From Rhodeus uyekii (Eukaryota > Chordata > Actinopteri > Cypriniformes > Acheilognathidae), in contig JAWRVZ010000029.1 in NCBI GenBank assembly GCA_037043235.1, positions 1,158,001-1,222,000 of the forward strand: a stretch of DNA of 64,000 nt, in the 5' to 3' direction. Positions 34,181-45,168 of the stretch are shown one piece after another. The position numbers and the translations under genes were made by a program. A model generated the notes under the pieces. That model did no database searches and had not been told where the DNA came from. It was given only the letters and a program-made list of their open reading frames with translations. Position 1 is the first letter of the stretch; each line of letters opens with the position of its first letter.

Positions 34181-35879
34181 CCTATTTTCAATCTTAACAC
34201 AAATGTTTGAATTCTATCACTTTTTCTGCAAAAATGTTAAGCAGCGAAAAACGTAATTTAGTAAATTCAGTTTCAAGTGTTTTGAGAGACTTTGATAAAG
34301 CGCTATATAAATGTAATGAATTATTACTATTATTATTATTACTATTTAAACAATTGTATTTTTTACTGTACGTTTTTTACATAAAAATTTTAAATGACAT
34401 TCTCACTCAAATGTCCAGAATTTTACATTTTACTCAGTTAAACATCCATCATAAAAATTGGTAATTAAATAATGATTCATTTTAATATAATATAAAATAC
34501 ATTGTAGAAATGAATTGAACATCCTATTTATTTTATTTATTGAAAAGACATTATTAAAATTTCCCTTGACTACTTTTAGAACTATCAAAAATATTCAAGC
34601 ACATTAAAATCCCCGTGATCTTCATAATCTTGCTTAACTTTATAATACCAGAAAAATGGAAAATTCTACACGTCGCCCAGCCCTACTTGTTCTAAATGCA
34701 TTTTAAGACTTTTTTAACATAATACAGAAGACTCCTATTTGGAAAATCTGTGCATCCTGACCCTGCAATTTTAGAAGCTCAGGCCACTTCATCCATGTTT
34801 CAGAAGACACACTGGCAGACAAACACAGCGCCACCTGTTATGATATATCTCAGTGTTGTGGTTCACCAGGTAAGGGATCATTTGGAATACCAGGCCTGTT
34901 TTCCACAGGTGTGTGACGGGAGCGCAGAAACAAGCGCTGGCCCCTGAGGGGGAGCAGGCCTGCCCGGACACGGCCGCAGATCGCTTTCCCCACATGTGCT
35001 CACCTGCGCACTTCCTGGAGAAAATGGAATACCTGAGAATTCTTCACAGCCACAACTATGAGAGGGATATGAGGACGGTTAGCTAAACAAAAGCTCTGTT
35101 TATACAGTGACAGGCAGCGATCCAGTGCAGATCAGCTGGGGAAAAGCAAACTCCAGATAAACAAGGGGGCGTTGAAAGGGAGGGAGAGATGTCAGTCCTG
35201 GGAAGAGGATGGTGTGATAAATCATTCCTCTCATTCACGGTCTCACTTTCTTTCTCGTTCTTACCTGATAGACTTTCAACGTTACTCAAGACTTTCACTG
35301 TGAACAAGTGAAAGTGAAATCCAACACTGTTTTCAACAATATTGCCAGGATTTTCAAACATCGAAAAAAAATTGTACAAACTCTTTGGCCCTGTTTAACA
35401 GACAGGGCTTAGATTAAACCAGAATTAGGCCACAGTTCAATCATGGCAATTTAAGTAGCTTTTATAAATGTGCCTTAAAAAAAAAAATACATTACTGGTC
35501 TGTGCATCTTGAGACAAAACAATGGCACTGGCATATTTTTAGATATGTCACTGCAAGTTGTTTTCAGTTAAAATAGCTTGAACGTGCATTTTAGTTTGAG
35601 ACCTAAAAGCCGGCTTAATGAAATATTCAAATTCATCATAAGGTGTCCTGGTTTCATTGTTCAAGTACTAAGTAAAATTACTGTAATTAAGAACATGTAT
35701 TTACAGTAGGGTTAGTTTATTAGGTTAGAGATGCAATTATGCATTATATACCATTATTACTATGGTAAGTACATGTAACGTATAACAAGGACACAAATAA
35801 ATTGTCAATCTGACATGCACAGACAACAACTCATGAATTGTTACAATCCATTTTAGATCAAACGCTCTTTACTTAACTT
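34181..35879. other. Gene-free stretch; no supported gene
   Basis: AT-rich on the left. At 34740-35080 there is a more complex segment, but no exon with family resemblance or paired splice sites is recognisable. Short open frames overlap in different frames. Confidence 0.45.
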
Positions 35880-36180
35880 CTCAAGTAAAAACAAATAGAT
35901 AAGCATAAACAACAAATATAAAAACAAATAAAAAACATAGAACAACAAATTGATAAAAACAAACATAAAACAACAAATAGATAAACATAAAACAACACAT
36001 AGATAAACAAACAAACAAAACAACATTAGATAAACAAACATAAAACATCAAATAAATAAAAACGAACAAACATAAAACAAGAAATAGATCAAAACAAACA
36101 AACATAAAACAAGAAATAGATAAAAAAAACAAAAAATAGATTGAAAAAAAAACAACAACTTAAAACAACAAATAGATTTA
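35880..36180. repeat. A-rich minisatellite (ACATAAAACAACAAATAGATA units)
   Basis: About ten imperfect ~25-35-bp units based on AAACATAAAACAACAAATAG then ATAAACA. On the minus strand this yields hydrophobic low-complexity frames (CLFVFIYL-type) that are not genes. Confidence 0.85.
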
Positions 36181-37477
36181 ACAAAATGTAGAAACTGGAA
36201 ACCACACTATTGTAATTGATATTTGAACAATCCTGTTATGCAGTCGTGTAATTAAATCGCACTGTTGACTCCCGTAATAAAAGTGTTTAACAAAACAACA
36301 ATCAACACAAAACAAATATCTTTCTGTAACTAAAGACATATTTCAAAGTAAGTGTGACCTAAAGGTCAAATCAGTTTTCCTTTAATCACAGTTAAATGAA
36401 CATAACTTCACTACTTTTATTTGTGTGATATAACAATTTCTAAATGTTGTCATAAATACTCCAGCAATTTATTAATAAATAAAAAAAATATTTTTCCTTT
36501 GTTCAATACAAATGTATCAAACAAAACATGTTTTAATGGGAAAAATCTAAAGGTAAGACAACAGTGTATAGTCTTTGAGAATTGCCAAACTTAGAAACTT
36601 ATTAAATAAAGTGTACAACGCGTTTTTCAGCATGCAAGAGTTAGCACACATCCTGCTTTTCTTTTTATTGGCTGTCACAAAAGCTGACAAAGCTCCGTCT
36701 CAGAGGAACACCACAGAAATAAGACACGCTTCCTTTGAGTTCTGGGAGGACTGGATTTACTGCACCAGCATTAAATAAAGAAAAAGACACACACAAAGTT
36801 GCTGTGTTCCTACATGTGCATTAACTCGGGGATGACACGGTTAAACAACTTGAGTATGAATCATTTGTGCACAAAAAGAGGGAATGAGCAGCTCAAACGT
36901 CCCTGAGATAAAACATCAATGTTTACCTCTTCTTATTTTCCCCCTGACAAACATCTTGTCGGCTTATCAACATCTTCAGGGAAGCTGCCAAGTCATTCTC
37001 TAGAGTTATTGGAGAATCTCAAAGCTATGCTAAAATTATATGGTTCCTTACATCAAAAAGGCAATATCCAGGCAGGCAGACAGTATCATGTCTGCTCTTT
37101 CTTAAAGCTGATAGGCCCTTTGGGACGGAGACCTAGAAAGTATTAGATTTAGGAACACCAGTAAATGAGCAGACGAGGGGTGGGAAAAGGAGATTGTGTT
37201 TAATCTAATTCTTTCTTCCAGAGTTTCACAGAGATCTCAGGTTGCTGTACGTGAGAGCCAGTGTGGGAGGCCTGCGAGGGGCTGACAGTTAAAGAGATCG
37301 TTCATTCTAAAGGCCCTGATATACTTCAAACAATATTGAAGAACTGCTTCAACAAAGTTTGAGTTCGAAAAAGCTTGCCAAAGCTATTTTACCGGAATAA
37401 TTTGCTCTCGCTGGCAAACACCTTGCAAAGAACCACTGGATCATAAATAACAGGTATGTGTGGCTCATATATATGTG
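36181..37477. other. Gene-free stretch; no supported gene
   Basis: Nothing recognisable as an exon or element. The 36.9-37.2 kb part has balanced composition and a 75-codon frame without a known domain. Confidence 0.4.
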
Positions 37478-37700
37478 TGTGTGTACATAATAATAATAAT
37501 ACATTTTATTTTAGGCGCCTTTCAAATGACCCAAGGTCACCATACATCAAGCAGAAAAACAACAATATTAAGAACAATATTAAATAATGCCAATGAACCA
37601 TAAATAAGTAGAAATTTACAAATACAGCAAATACAACATGAAGAGATAAAATAAAAAATGCCGATTCCAGCTAAAAATTGAAAATACAAAATTTAGAAAA
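37478..37700. repeat. Interspersed repeat beginning with (AAT)n and GGCGCCTTTCAAATGACCC
   Basis: An ATAATAATAATAC tract followed by ATTTTAGGCGCCTTTCAAAT and AAGGTCACCATACATCAAGC resembles 3' tails of fish LINE/SINE-like elements. The family is not determined. Confidence 0.45.
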
Positions 37701-37777
37701 TAGGTGTCAAAGTGCATGTTTTTGAAAATGATACTGTTATCATCCCCATGTAAACTGTGAAAGCAGATACGGATACA

Positions 37778-38100
37778 TGTCTGTCGTGTCTCTGTTTACT
37801 TCCTGGTTCCTCCCGTGATCTCCCAGTGTTTTTTTCCACTCACCTGTCTCATTGTTTGTCTTGTCAGCTGTGTTTTGTTCCCTCATCTGCCCTTGTGTAT
37901 GTCTACCCTGTGTTTTCCTTCAGTCTTTGTCCGTGATCATTGTTTGCACGTCGTGGTCTAATCCCGTTTTCTCCTATTCCAACGTTTTGCACAATACAAG
38001 CTTTTTTGGTTGCATTTAAAAGTGTTTTTTTTTTTGAGTTTTCTTTAATAAAGTCATATTTAAGTTGATTTCTGCCTTCTTGGCTTCATCCTGCACCACA
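37778..38100 (+). mobile_element. Possible LTR remnant
   Basis: T/C-rich sequence beginning TGTCTGTCGTGTCTCTG with a CTTTAATAAAGTCATATTT signal near 38043 and ending CTGCACCACA. The order resembles a short LTR (pyrimidine-rich U3, AATAAA, TG...CA ends), but no clear target duplication is seen. It could also be another repeat type. Confidence 0.35.
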
Positions 38101-41100
38101 AGCCATGTGTGTTATGCATTCAGTCTATAGGTGCGTTGTGTTTCCTTCAAAGACGTCGCCAACTACTGGCCTGGCATGCATAAAACACTGATTTTAGCTG
38201 TTTTGACTGCGTAGTTGCAAGCATGTGAAAAATGCAAAACCATTATTTTTTTGCATGAATCAATCTTCTAAACAAAGTTTTGCAGTTACTTTACTTTGGC
38301 AGTCCCTATAATGTATGTGTGTGTTTTTTTAAAGCCACAATCATTTCAATGTGTGACAGGATTCAAAGTGTCCAAGTGCACGCCATGGTGTGTGTGAGTT
38401 TCTGAGACTGGTGTTCTTGTGTTGTTATTGGACTGTTGTTCTCTTGAGTCTGGTTAGTGCTGAAGTTCGCGTGTGAGTATCGTCTTTCACATGTTCCACC
38501 CGAACACTAGAGACAAGGACGCTCTTCTACCAGAAGCCTTTTCCAACCACAGGCCCGGGAACAGAGAGAATAAAAGGAATTATGTTTCCCGTCCTTAAAT
38601 GTTGGGAGTCCTCTTTGATTCTGCCAAGATAATAGCCATTATATACTTCAGTTACACTTTGTGCTACAATTCAGTTTGCATCAGAATTTCATAAAAGCAA
38701 AGAACAAACTGCTATCCATGAGTCTCCCTGGTGTGGACAGCTGTGTGTGTGTGTGTGTGAGAAACATTACCCTTCTGAAAAGACCAGCATATGTTAGGTT
38801 TTGGATGCCGCTCCCCAATATGAGATGGTGGTGTTCCCGTTAAAAGAATAGCTCACATGAAAATCAAACTGCTATCCTTTACTCCAACATTGAATGATTT
38901 TACTTCTTCACAAAAGGACAAATTCTGAAGAAAGTTCACGTTGCCTTTTCTGTAGAATGAAATTGTATAATGATAGGAAGCTCTGAAAAAGGATAAAAAC
39001 AATACCAATACAATTATGTACAATGAGTCTGTACAAGTCATAGGATACTTTATGTGAGTGAGAAAATTCTAGTTATCAAACAAGGACAAATACCAAAGAG
39101 GTTATTCATATTTTTAGGTACATTTGTTTTGTTTAAAGAATATTTAGACATTTTTTGATATTTTAAGAATTTTATTATGAATTGCTCGTCGTTGGTTGTT
39201 TTACCTGCTGGACAGACAGTCTCTTCCTGTTCAAGTGGGCGTTTATAAAGTACAGCAAAGAGGACCAGACTTTATGCTGACAGTCAGACTTTATTCTGTG
39301 CCAGCCTAAACACTGCTATACGGAGACATCTGCTCTCTATTCTAGCAGTGTCAGTCTGAATCCCGCATCCTGCGGTCATTCATCTTCCACACCAGCATTA
39401 CTTTGTTCTCGGTTCACAATGGTGACTTTTCGGAGACAGCAAACCATTGCATATTCCTTTTTACTCCTGTAAATTATTAATACATTTAACAATTCATGCA
39501 CTGTAAGCTAATGAGTCCAACGTAGCAACAGCATGAAGTGCGGGAAGTGATGGGGTTTGAGGGAGAGAAGATGTTGCTTTTGTTGTCTTCTAAAAATGTC
39601 TAGTTCATTCATGAAACTCTAGACGACACAAGCTGATAAGCCCTTTGAAAATATGCAAGCGGTAACACCACTATACCAGATGCTCAACATTTAGTTTTAA
39701 CAATGTTCTAGTGCAGTATTTGCTGTAAGCTGGTCCTGCAGAATTCCTCTAAAAACATCTACCTCCCACAGCTCCACCTTCCCAGATCTGCTATATATTC
39801 AGAAGCATATCTTACACTAAGTCCATACTTAGATTCAGTGTGATATGTCTTGCTCTATCATAATTACGAGGGGTATGGTGGATATGGCCCCTGCTTCAAT
39901 GAAAAGACTGGGAAGGAATACGACCCCTCAAAAGTCAAATATATAATTGTTGTTACTATTATAATATAGCACAATGCGCCAACTGACCAATCAGAATCAA
40001 ATATTCCAGAAAACCATATATTCAATATATATTATTTTTAGGGTTATTATGGATATAATTTTGCTTATGTACAAGGATGTTTAGATATCTTTACTGGAAA
40101 ATTATATATAAAAAAAAAATACTGTTTCAGGTGCAGTGGAGACTGATTTACACAGACCACAAACACGGGCAGATGTGTTTACCAGCGTGTTTTTTGATGA
40201 GCATCAGGATGGGGAGTGTGTTTACATTATATCCTGCGTCACTGCTGTGTTTATGGCGTCTCTTTCATAGTGTCTCTTTCTCTTTGACTAGCTCAAGGAC
40301 AGGAAGTGAATACCACTCTCCAGTCATTCAATATCTATGGAAAATATATTTTACAGCCACATGCAAAACACACTTCCTTTTCACTCTATCTCACTTCTAT
40401 TTGAATATTCATTCACAATTCTTTCATCTCCAGTAATACCGCTAGCATTGTTACTCCTTTAACACCTTTAAATTGCTTGCAGACAACTGAGACAAATGTA
40501 CGTCTCTCAACATCCTGAGCCTTCAGGGCTTTTACCATTGGGCTATTGCTTTCTCTTGGGATTCAATCTTTCTCTATGGGCCTGCATGGGGACATATTTA
40601 TTCCGTTGCTTCACAACAAAAAAAATAACACTGTAACAAATGCATATTTTGCTGTTCGGTTGTCTTTAAGAGTCAGCATTTTTGGACCATAAGTCCCTCC
40701 CCAATATACTCTGCAAGTGCACCTTGAACTTGTTTTAACTGAGCCGAGGCGTCGCTGAAAACCTAAAAATGCCTCTCTGACCATCATAGTAATTTTGTAT
40801 TAATTTCTTGATTTATTCAGGCTAATTTGCAACTGATTTGTTAACATGATAGGAGGCAATAATCACATTGACAGCGTGATCAGCTAATCAAATAGATATG
40901 AAGTCACTCCTTGTGTTCAAGTATCACTTACTTCCCTGTTATATAGCAGGTGGTTATTGATATTAATATATCCAATTCACAGTATTCATTAAACAGGTGA
41001 CCTGAACAACCTACTTCCGGTGAGATTCTGAACTAATCATCCAATGTACACGAGGCCACGGAGAGTATTTATGAATGGCAGTGAAGCGACGCAACTGATG

Positions 41101-41885
41101 CAGCAGGTCACATGACAAAGACATGACGAATGCAATACATCCAGATTACATTCATGACTATACATGATCCCTTAAATGTCTATCTTGTTTTAATGCGTTC
41201 ATTCGTGTAGGCTCATTCGTGAGTATTTAATGATAATAATTTAAACTAAAATCAGTATTGTGTGTGCAATTACTTATGCAACAGGTAGGCCTACAATAAG
41301 CATAATCTGCATCACACTGGGTCCTAATCACCCTGTATGGTTTATATACATTATCCTATGCTTAGGCAATTTCGGAGAGGCTAGCAATAGTGAGCTAGCT
41401 TTGAAAGCCTGAGAGACAGCATTTTATTAAAATTACTTCACATCTCAAAGCACACAATTCATTCATTATAAAATTATTACAATAAAAACTCTGACCTGTA
41501 TCACCTGACTGCTGCAGATTCATTTCGGTGTTGATAGTGTTCACACAGAAAGGCATAAATCTGAGACTGAGGACATGAATAGCTCTGGGAAGAACGTCAC
41601 GGGTCGCCATCTTTTAGTTACAGTTACGGCATGGCATTAAAGCAGCATAAGTTTGATGTTCTGGTTAAGGAAGAACTGTAACAGCAGCTGTTTGTTTGTA
41701 GCACTTGGTGACTCTCAGTGGGGTCTGCAAAATAATGCGGTAGACTATAACAAACTTTCTTAATCATCTGAAACATGCTATTTATTCCAAAGCGATGTAT
41801 ACAATGCATTTAATGTCAAATAATCTAAAAACGTAGGCACTTATAGGTTTCTATAGATGCTTATGCCCAGCAGTCCCAGAGACCC
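38101..41885. other. Gene-free stretch; no supported gene
   Basis: No exon or complete element recognised. An AATAAAAGG word near 38569 follows a stretch that could be another degraded LTR. The 119-codon plus frame at 40077-40436 has no recognised domain. Otherwise AT-rich intergenic DNA. Confidence 0.45.
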
Positions 41886-42181
41886 GAGTTCAGCGAGACA
41901 GATACTGCTGAATGTTGCCACCTCTTTCTTGGATTCCTGAAACCTCTCGACGACTTGTTTCAGCGTCAAGCAGGGAGGTTTTATCTTTGTCATTGATCTC
42001 TGACAGGCTCACCCAGAGGTGCCCCTCTGTGGCCCCCGGGGCTGCCATAGACCGACCGATAGCACTGGCCATTTCCTTAGTGGCCCGGAGAGACAAATCT
42101 GTGGCTTATCTGTGGCCGCGCCAGGCCCCACTCCTCCACTCCACCCTTTCATTGAGGTCTCTCAGCAGGTCAGCCTGGTAC

Positions 42182-42930
42182 TGTCAGGGTTCGGTCTCAT
42201 TCAGTCTAGGCATTTTCTTGATTCTTGGCATTTCTTGGTTTTTCTGACACTCCCGTAATGTCTTATCTTTTTTGTGACAGTGAGGTGTTGAGCTCGCTCG
42301 AGTCATGCGCTTTCCTGTCCACGTAATTGGTCTTGTGTGTGGGGTATAATGTTCAGATCCCGATTCCAGTCTGTTTTGTGTTTCGGATTTGGACATTCAT
42401 GTTCTGTGTGTTTGTCTTCTGTTGTGGAATGAAAAGTGTTCGCTTGTGCGCTGTGTCATGTTCTGTGAGTTTCAAGTTAGCTCGGGCTTTGCACTCTCTT
42501 GTCACGGTTCATATTTACATTGGCCGCATACTTTCATGTTATATCTTGTGCTGTATAATGCACAGCTTGTGTTTTTACTCGCTGCTTGGTTTCATGTAGT
42601 TTTTCCACTGGCTGCATGTTCATGCTAAGTTTTGTCTCTCCTGTTTAATGTGTAACCCCACCCGTCTTGTTTCCTCATTATTGGTTTGATTTGTTCCACC
42701 TGTCCTCCCTCATTTCCTGCCTCGTGTGTTCCCTATTTATTCTCCACGTGTTTGCCGTCCTGTGCTGGTTCATCGTTGTTTTTTCTGTTGTGTTAGTTGA
42801 GTCAAGTCTTGTTAAGTCTTGTTTTTCCCCCTCGGGGTAGTTTTTGTTTGTCTTTTAGTTTTTTTATTATTAATAAAGCCCTACTTCCTGCATAGGAGTC
42901 CTCGCATCTCTCTCACCCCAAACCCTAACA
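42182..42930 (+). mobile_element. Solo LTR (TGTCAGGGTT family) inside the fossil DIRS gag
   Basis: 749 bp, starting TGTCAGGGTTCGG and ending AACCCTAACA. It is flanked by GGTAC (42177-42181) and GATAC (42931-42935), a 5-bp duplication with one change. Within it are CCCTATTTATTCTCC (TATA-like), CCCCCTCGGGGTAGTTTTTG, TATTAATAAAGCCC (polyadenylation signal) and TAGGAGTCCTCGC. Longer than the 9988 copy mainly because of extra TTCATGTT-type words in the 5' half. No gag-pol accompanies it. Confidence 0.85.
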
Positions 42931-43232
42931 GATACACATCGTATGCAGACATGCTTTACCTTTTGCTGTATACACTTTACCCACTAAAGTCTTTAATAGT
43001 TTAGTGGGCTGTGTCTGGGTCTTCAGGGACGATGCTGAGCTAATGGACAGGTAGCTTGCTAGCGTCTGTTCAACCCTTGGAATCTCCTCATAGCCATATT
43101 CTTTCAAACCCCTAATGTTTGAGGAGAAATGCACTTGGCGACTGAAAACACGGGCAGAATATGGATTTTTCCACAACCTTGCAATCTATTTATGGAGGTT
43201 GGGAAGGAAAGGAATATCCTGTGTTGGAAGTA

Positions 43233-43310
43233 ACCAGGGAAAGCAAGAACTGACTGGAATGTAAATGCAAGTCGCTTTGGATAAAAGCATATGCCAAATG
43301 CATAAATGTT
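43233..43310 (+). mobile_element. tRNA-SINE 3' fragment, copy 3
   Basis: CCAGGGAAAGCAAGAACTGA followed by GCAAGTCGCTTTGGATAAAA and GCATATGCCAAATGCATAAA. The tRNA-like head is missing. It sits inside the fossil DIRS gag. Confidence 0.7.
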
Positions 43311-43455
43311 CAATGTAAGAGTGACAGGTGAGAGTGGAGCACAGTCTCTCACAACCCTCAAAGTCAGCGCCCTCGAGAGCTGACAGCGCATGCCAGTTAA
43401 CACACAAGTCGTGAGGATCCCCACCTGTAATGAAGTGAGGGGAGGGAGAAGCACA

Positions 43456-44163
43456 TGACTTAAACTTTGCTTGCCAAGCTCTTGTTTTGATTTTAAATGA
43501 TTTTTGGACAGACAGCAGTAAATAAGACTGACAGTTTCAACACAGATTGCTTACCGAGGCACAGTTCTTGCCATGGAGGCACTGGCGTGCTCACTAGCAT
43601 TCAACTTACAATACATCATTTTTGGTTATACAGATATATACAATAGACTTTATACTGTAAAGGGTCTACTTTTATTTCTGTGAACTTAATGCGTTTGTAA
43701 AATTTTGAAAACAATATTTTCTGTTGTCTCCATCTCAGTGAACTTGAGCATGTCAAAAAAAATGAACGAAAATCAGCGTATAATAGCATCACAAACATGA
43801 GAAATATATCTGTAGAAAGCTTGAAATTACTTGTAAATGAGCCAATTCAAATGGGAAATAAATATTCTCAGATTAGGCTGTAATATGTAAGAAATTTGAA
43901 AACACAGAATACATTATCAGTAAATTATTAAAATGCTTTGTTTTTCCACGACACTATTATTGTATTATGTTTTTTTTCTTTTCATTTACTTGAAGCTTGA
44001 GCTTGGCTCAAGAGATATATTAGAGATAATGTATTATATTAAAGGCTCATCCTCATGATTTAGGGCTTATTAATTTAAATGCACCCTCAAATGAACTTCT
44101 AGTGTAGAAAAATCTTTAGTTGAGGGCAGCTCTACTCAGGTGCAACTTATTCTCTGTCAAATA
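43456..44163. other. Gene-free stretch; no supported gene
   Basis: AT-rich intergenic DNA; the 60-codon frame on the minus strand is not recognisable. Nothing else is visible. Confidence 0.5.
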
Positions 44164-44638
44164 CAGTAGAACCCCGACTTAAGAAATTAATCCGTTCCGA
44201 GGTTGGTTTCGTATGTCAAACTTTTCGTATGTCGGTCAGGCTTTTACATATTAATTTCCTAATCCGTTCCAAGCCCTACAAAACACCATATTCAGCATGG
44301 GATGAAGTGCATCCCAGTTTCACACTTCTCAATAATCTCCCTTTTTGACTCAATGAAAAGCACCCTCTTCTTCCCTTTGACTTCAGCAACAATCTTCACA
44401 TCCATGGTTACTGATTAGAAAAAGTTTATGCTAACAGAAGAGGCTGGTGGGAGCGATGCTGACCAATAGGAGAAAAGGATTGTAAAAAGTGTTCCCCTTC
44501 TTACATGGACTATTCCAGCCATCCCTGTCATTCAATCTTTCCCTCGGAGTTCAGGAAGTGTCGTGACAGAAGAGAGTTGATGGATGATTAAGGTAAAAGA
44601 GATCGGCTGAAGATTGTATATAGTTTATTGAGTGAAAT

Positions 44639-45168
44639 TGTAACAGAAGACTCACAGGCAGGGATCCAATAGCAATGTCTTTATTTAGAATGGTCGTACA
44701 GGCAGGGGGTCAGGGCAAAACAGAGGGCAATCGTGGTCAGTAATCCAAGCAGGGGTCAGGAAGGCAGGCAGAACAGATGCAGAAACGATAGTCCAGGCGA
44801 GAGGTCGAGGCAGGCAGATATCAGTCGTCAACGTTATTCCAGGCACAAGGTCGGGGCAGGCAGAACAGGATCAGGAAACAGGTTACAGGCAGAATCGGGA
44901 CAGATAAACAGGATGGGAATAAACGCTCAGAATGATAGCTTAATGCAAATCGAGACCTCGCCCTGAGTGTGTGTGTGGAGCAGTCTTATATAGTACAGGA
45001 TAATGATAGACAGGTGGTGTGGCAAACAGTGAAGATGGAGTCCAGGTGTGTGTAATCAGTCTAGTGTGATGGTTGCTGGGAAATGTAGTGTGTAGTGAAG
45101 TGTCAGTATAAATGTGTGAGCTCCCTCTGGTGGCCAGGGAGGGGAGCACAGAGCTCATAGTCATAACA
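44639..45168 (-). repeat. 3' LTR (minus-strand sense), 530 bp
   Basis: Plus-strand ends TGTAACAG...CATAACA, i.e. TGTTATGAC...CTGTTACA in the sense orientation, with TG...CA termini. Contains TATATAAGAC (U3 promoter) and AATAAA (complement of TTTATT at 44680-44685) in the sense orientation. By reading, it is identical along its length to the other LTR. Confidence 0.95.

Larger units (their letters stand above)
41886..43455 (-). pseudogene. Fossil DIRS gag-like ORF, interrupted by a solo LTR and a SINE
   Basis: Minus-strand fragments match the intact DIRS ORF1 at 62159-63337 in order. They are LSRALTL and SALEGADFEGCE (zinc-finger region, about 43320-43450), then VEQTLASYLSISSASSLK and LVGKVYTAKGKACLHT (about 42940-43080), then LSLRATKEMASAIGRSMAA and EGHLWVSLSEINDKDK (about 41960-42096). 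The intact protein has VDEALASYLVPQSASSIK, LVGRAYSASSQAAACLHT and LSLRATRETAYSVGRSMAA at the matching places. Frameshifts and two insertions break it, and no RT or recombinase remains attached. It is an older, diverged relative of the intact element. Confidence 0.85.

Noticed and set aside
35853..36132. Hydrophobic minus-strand ORFs resembling membrane proteins
   Set aside because: Artefact of an A-rich minisatellite (T-rich on the other strand gives Phe/Leu/Ile/Val-rich frames).
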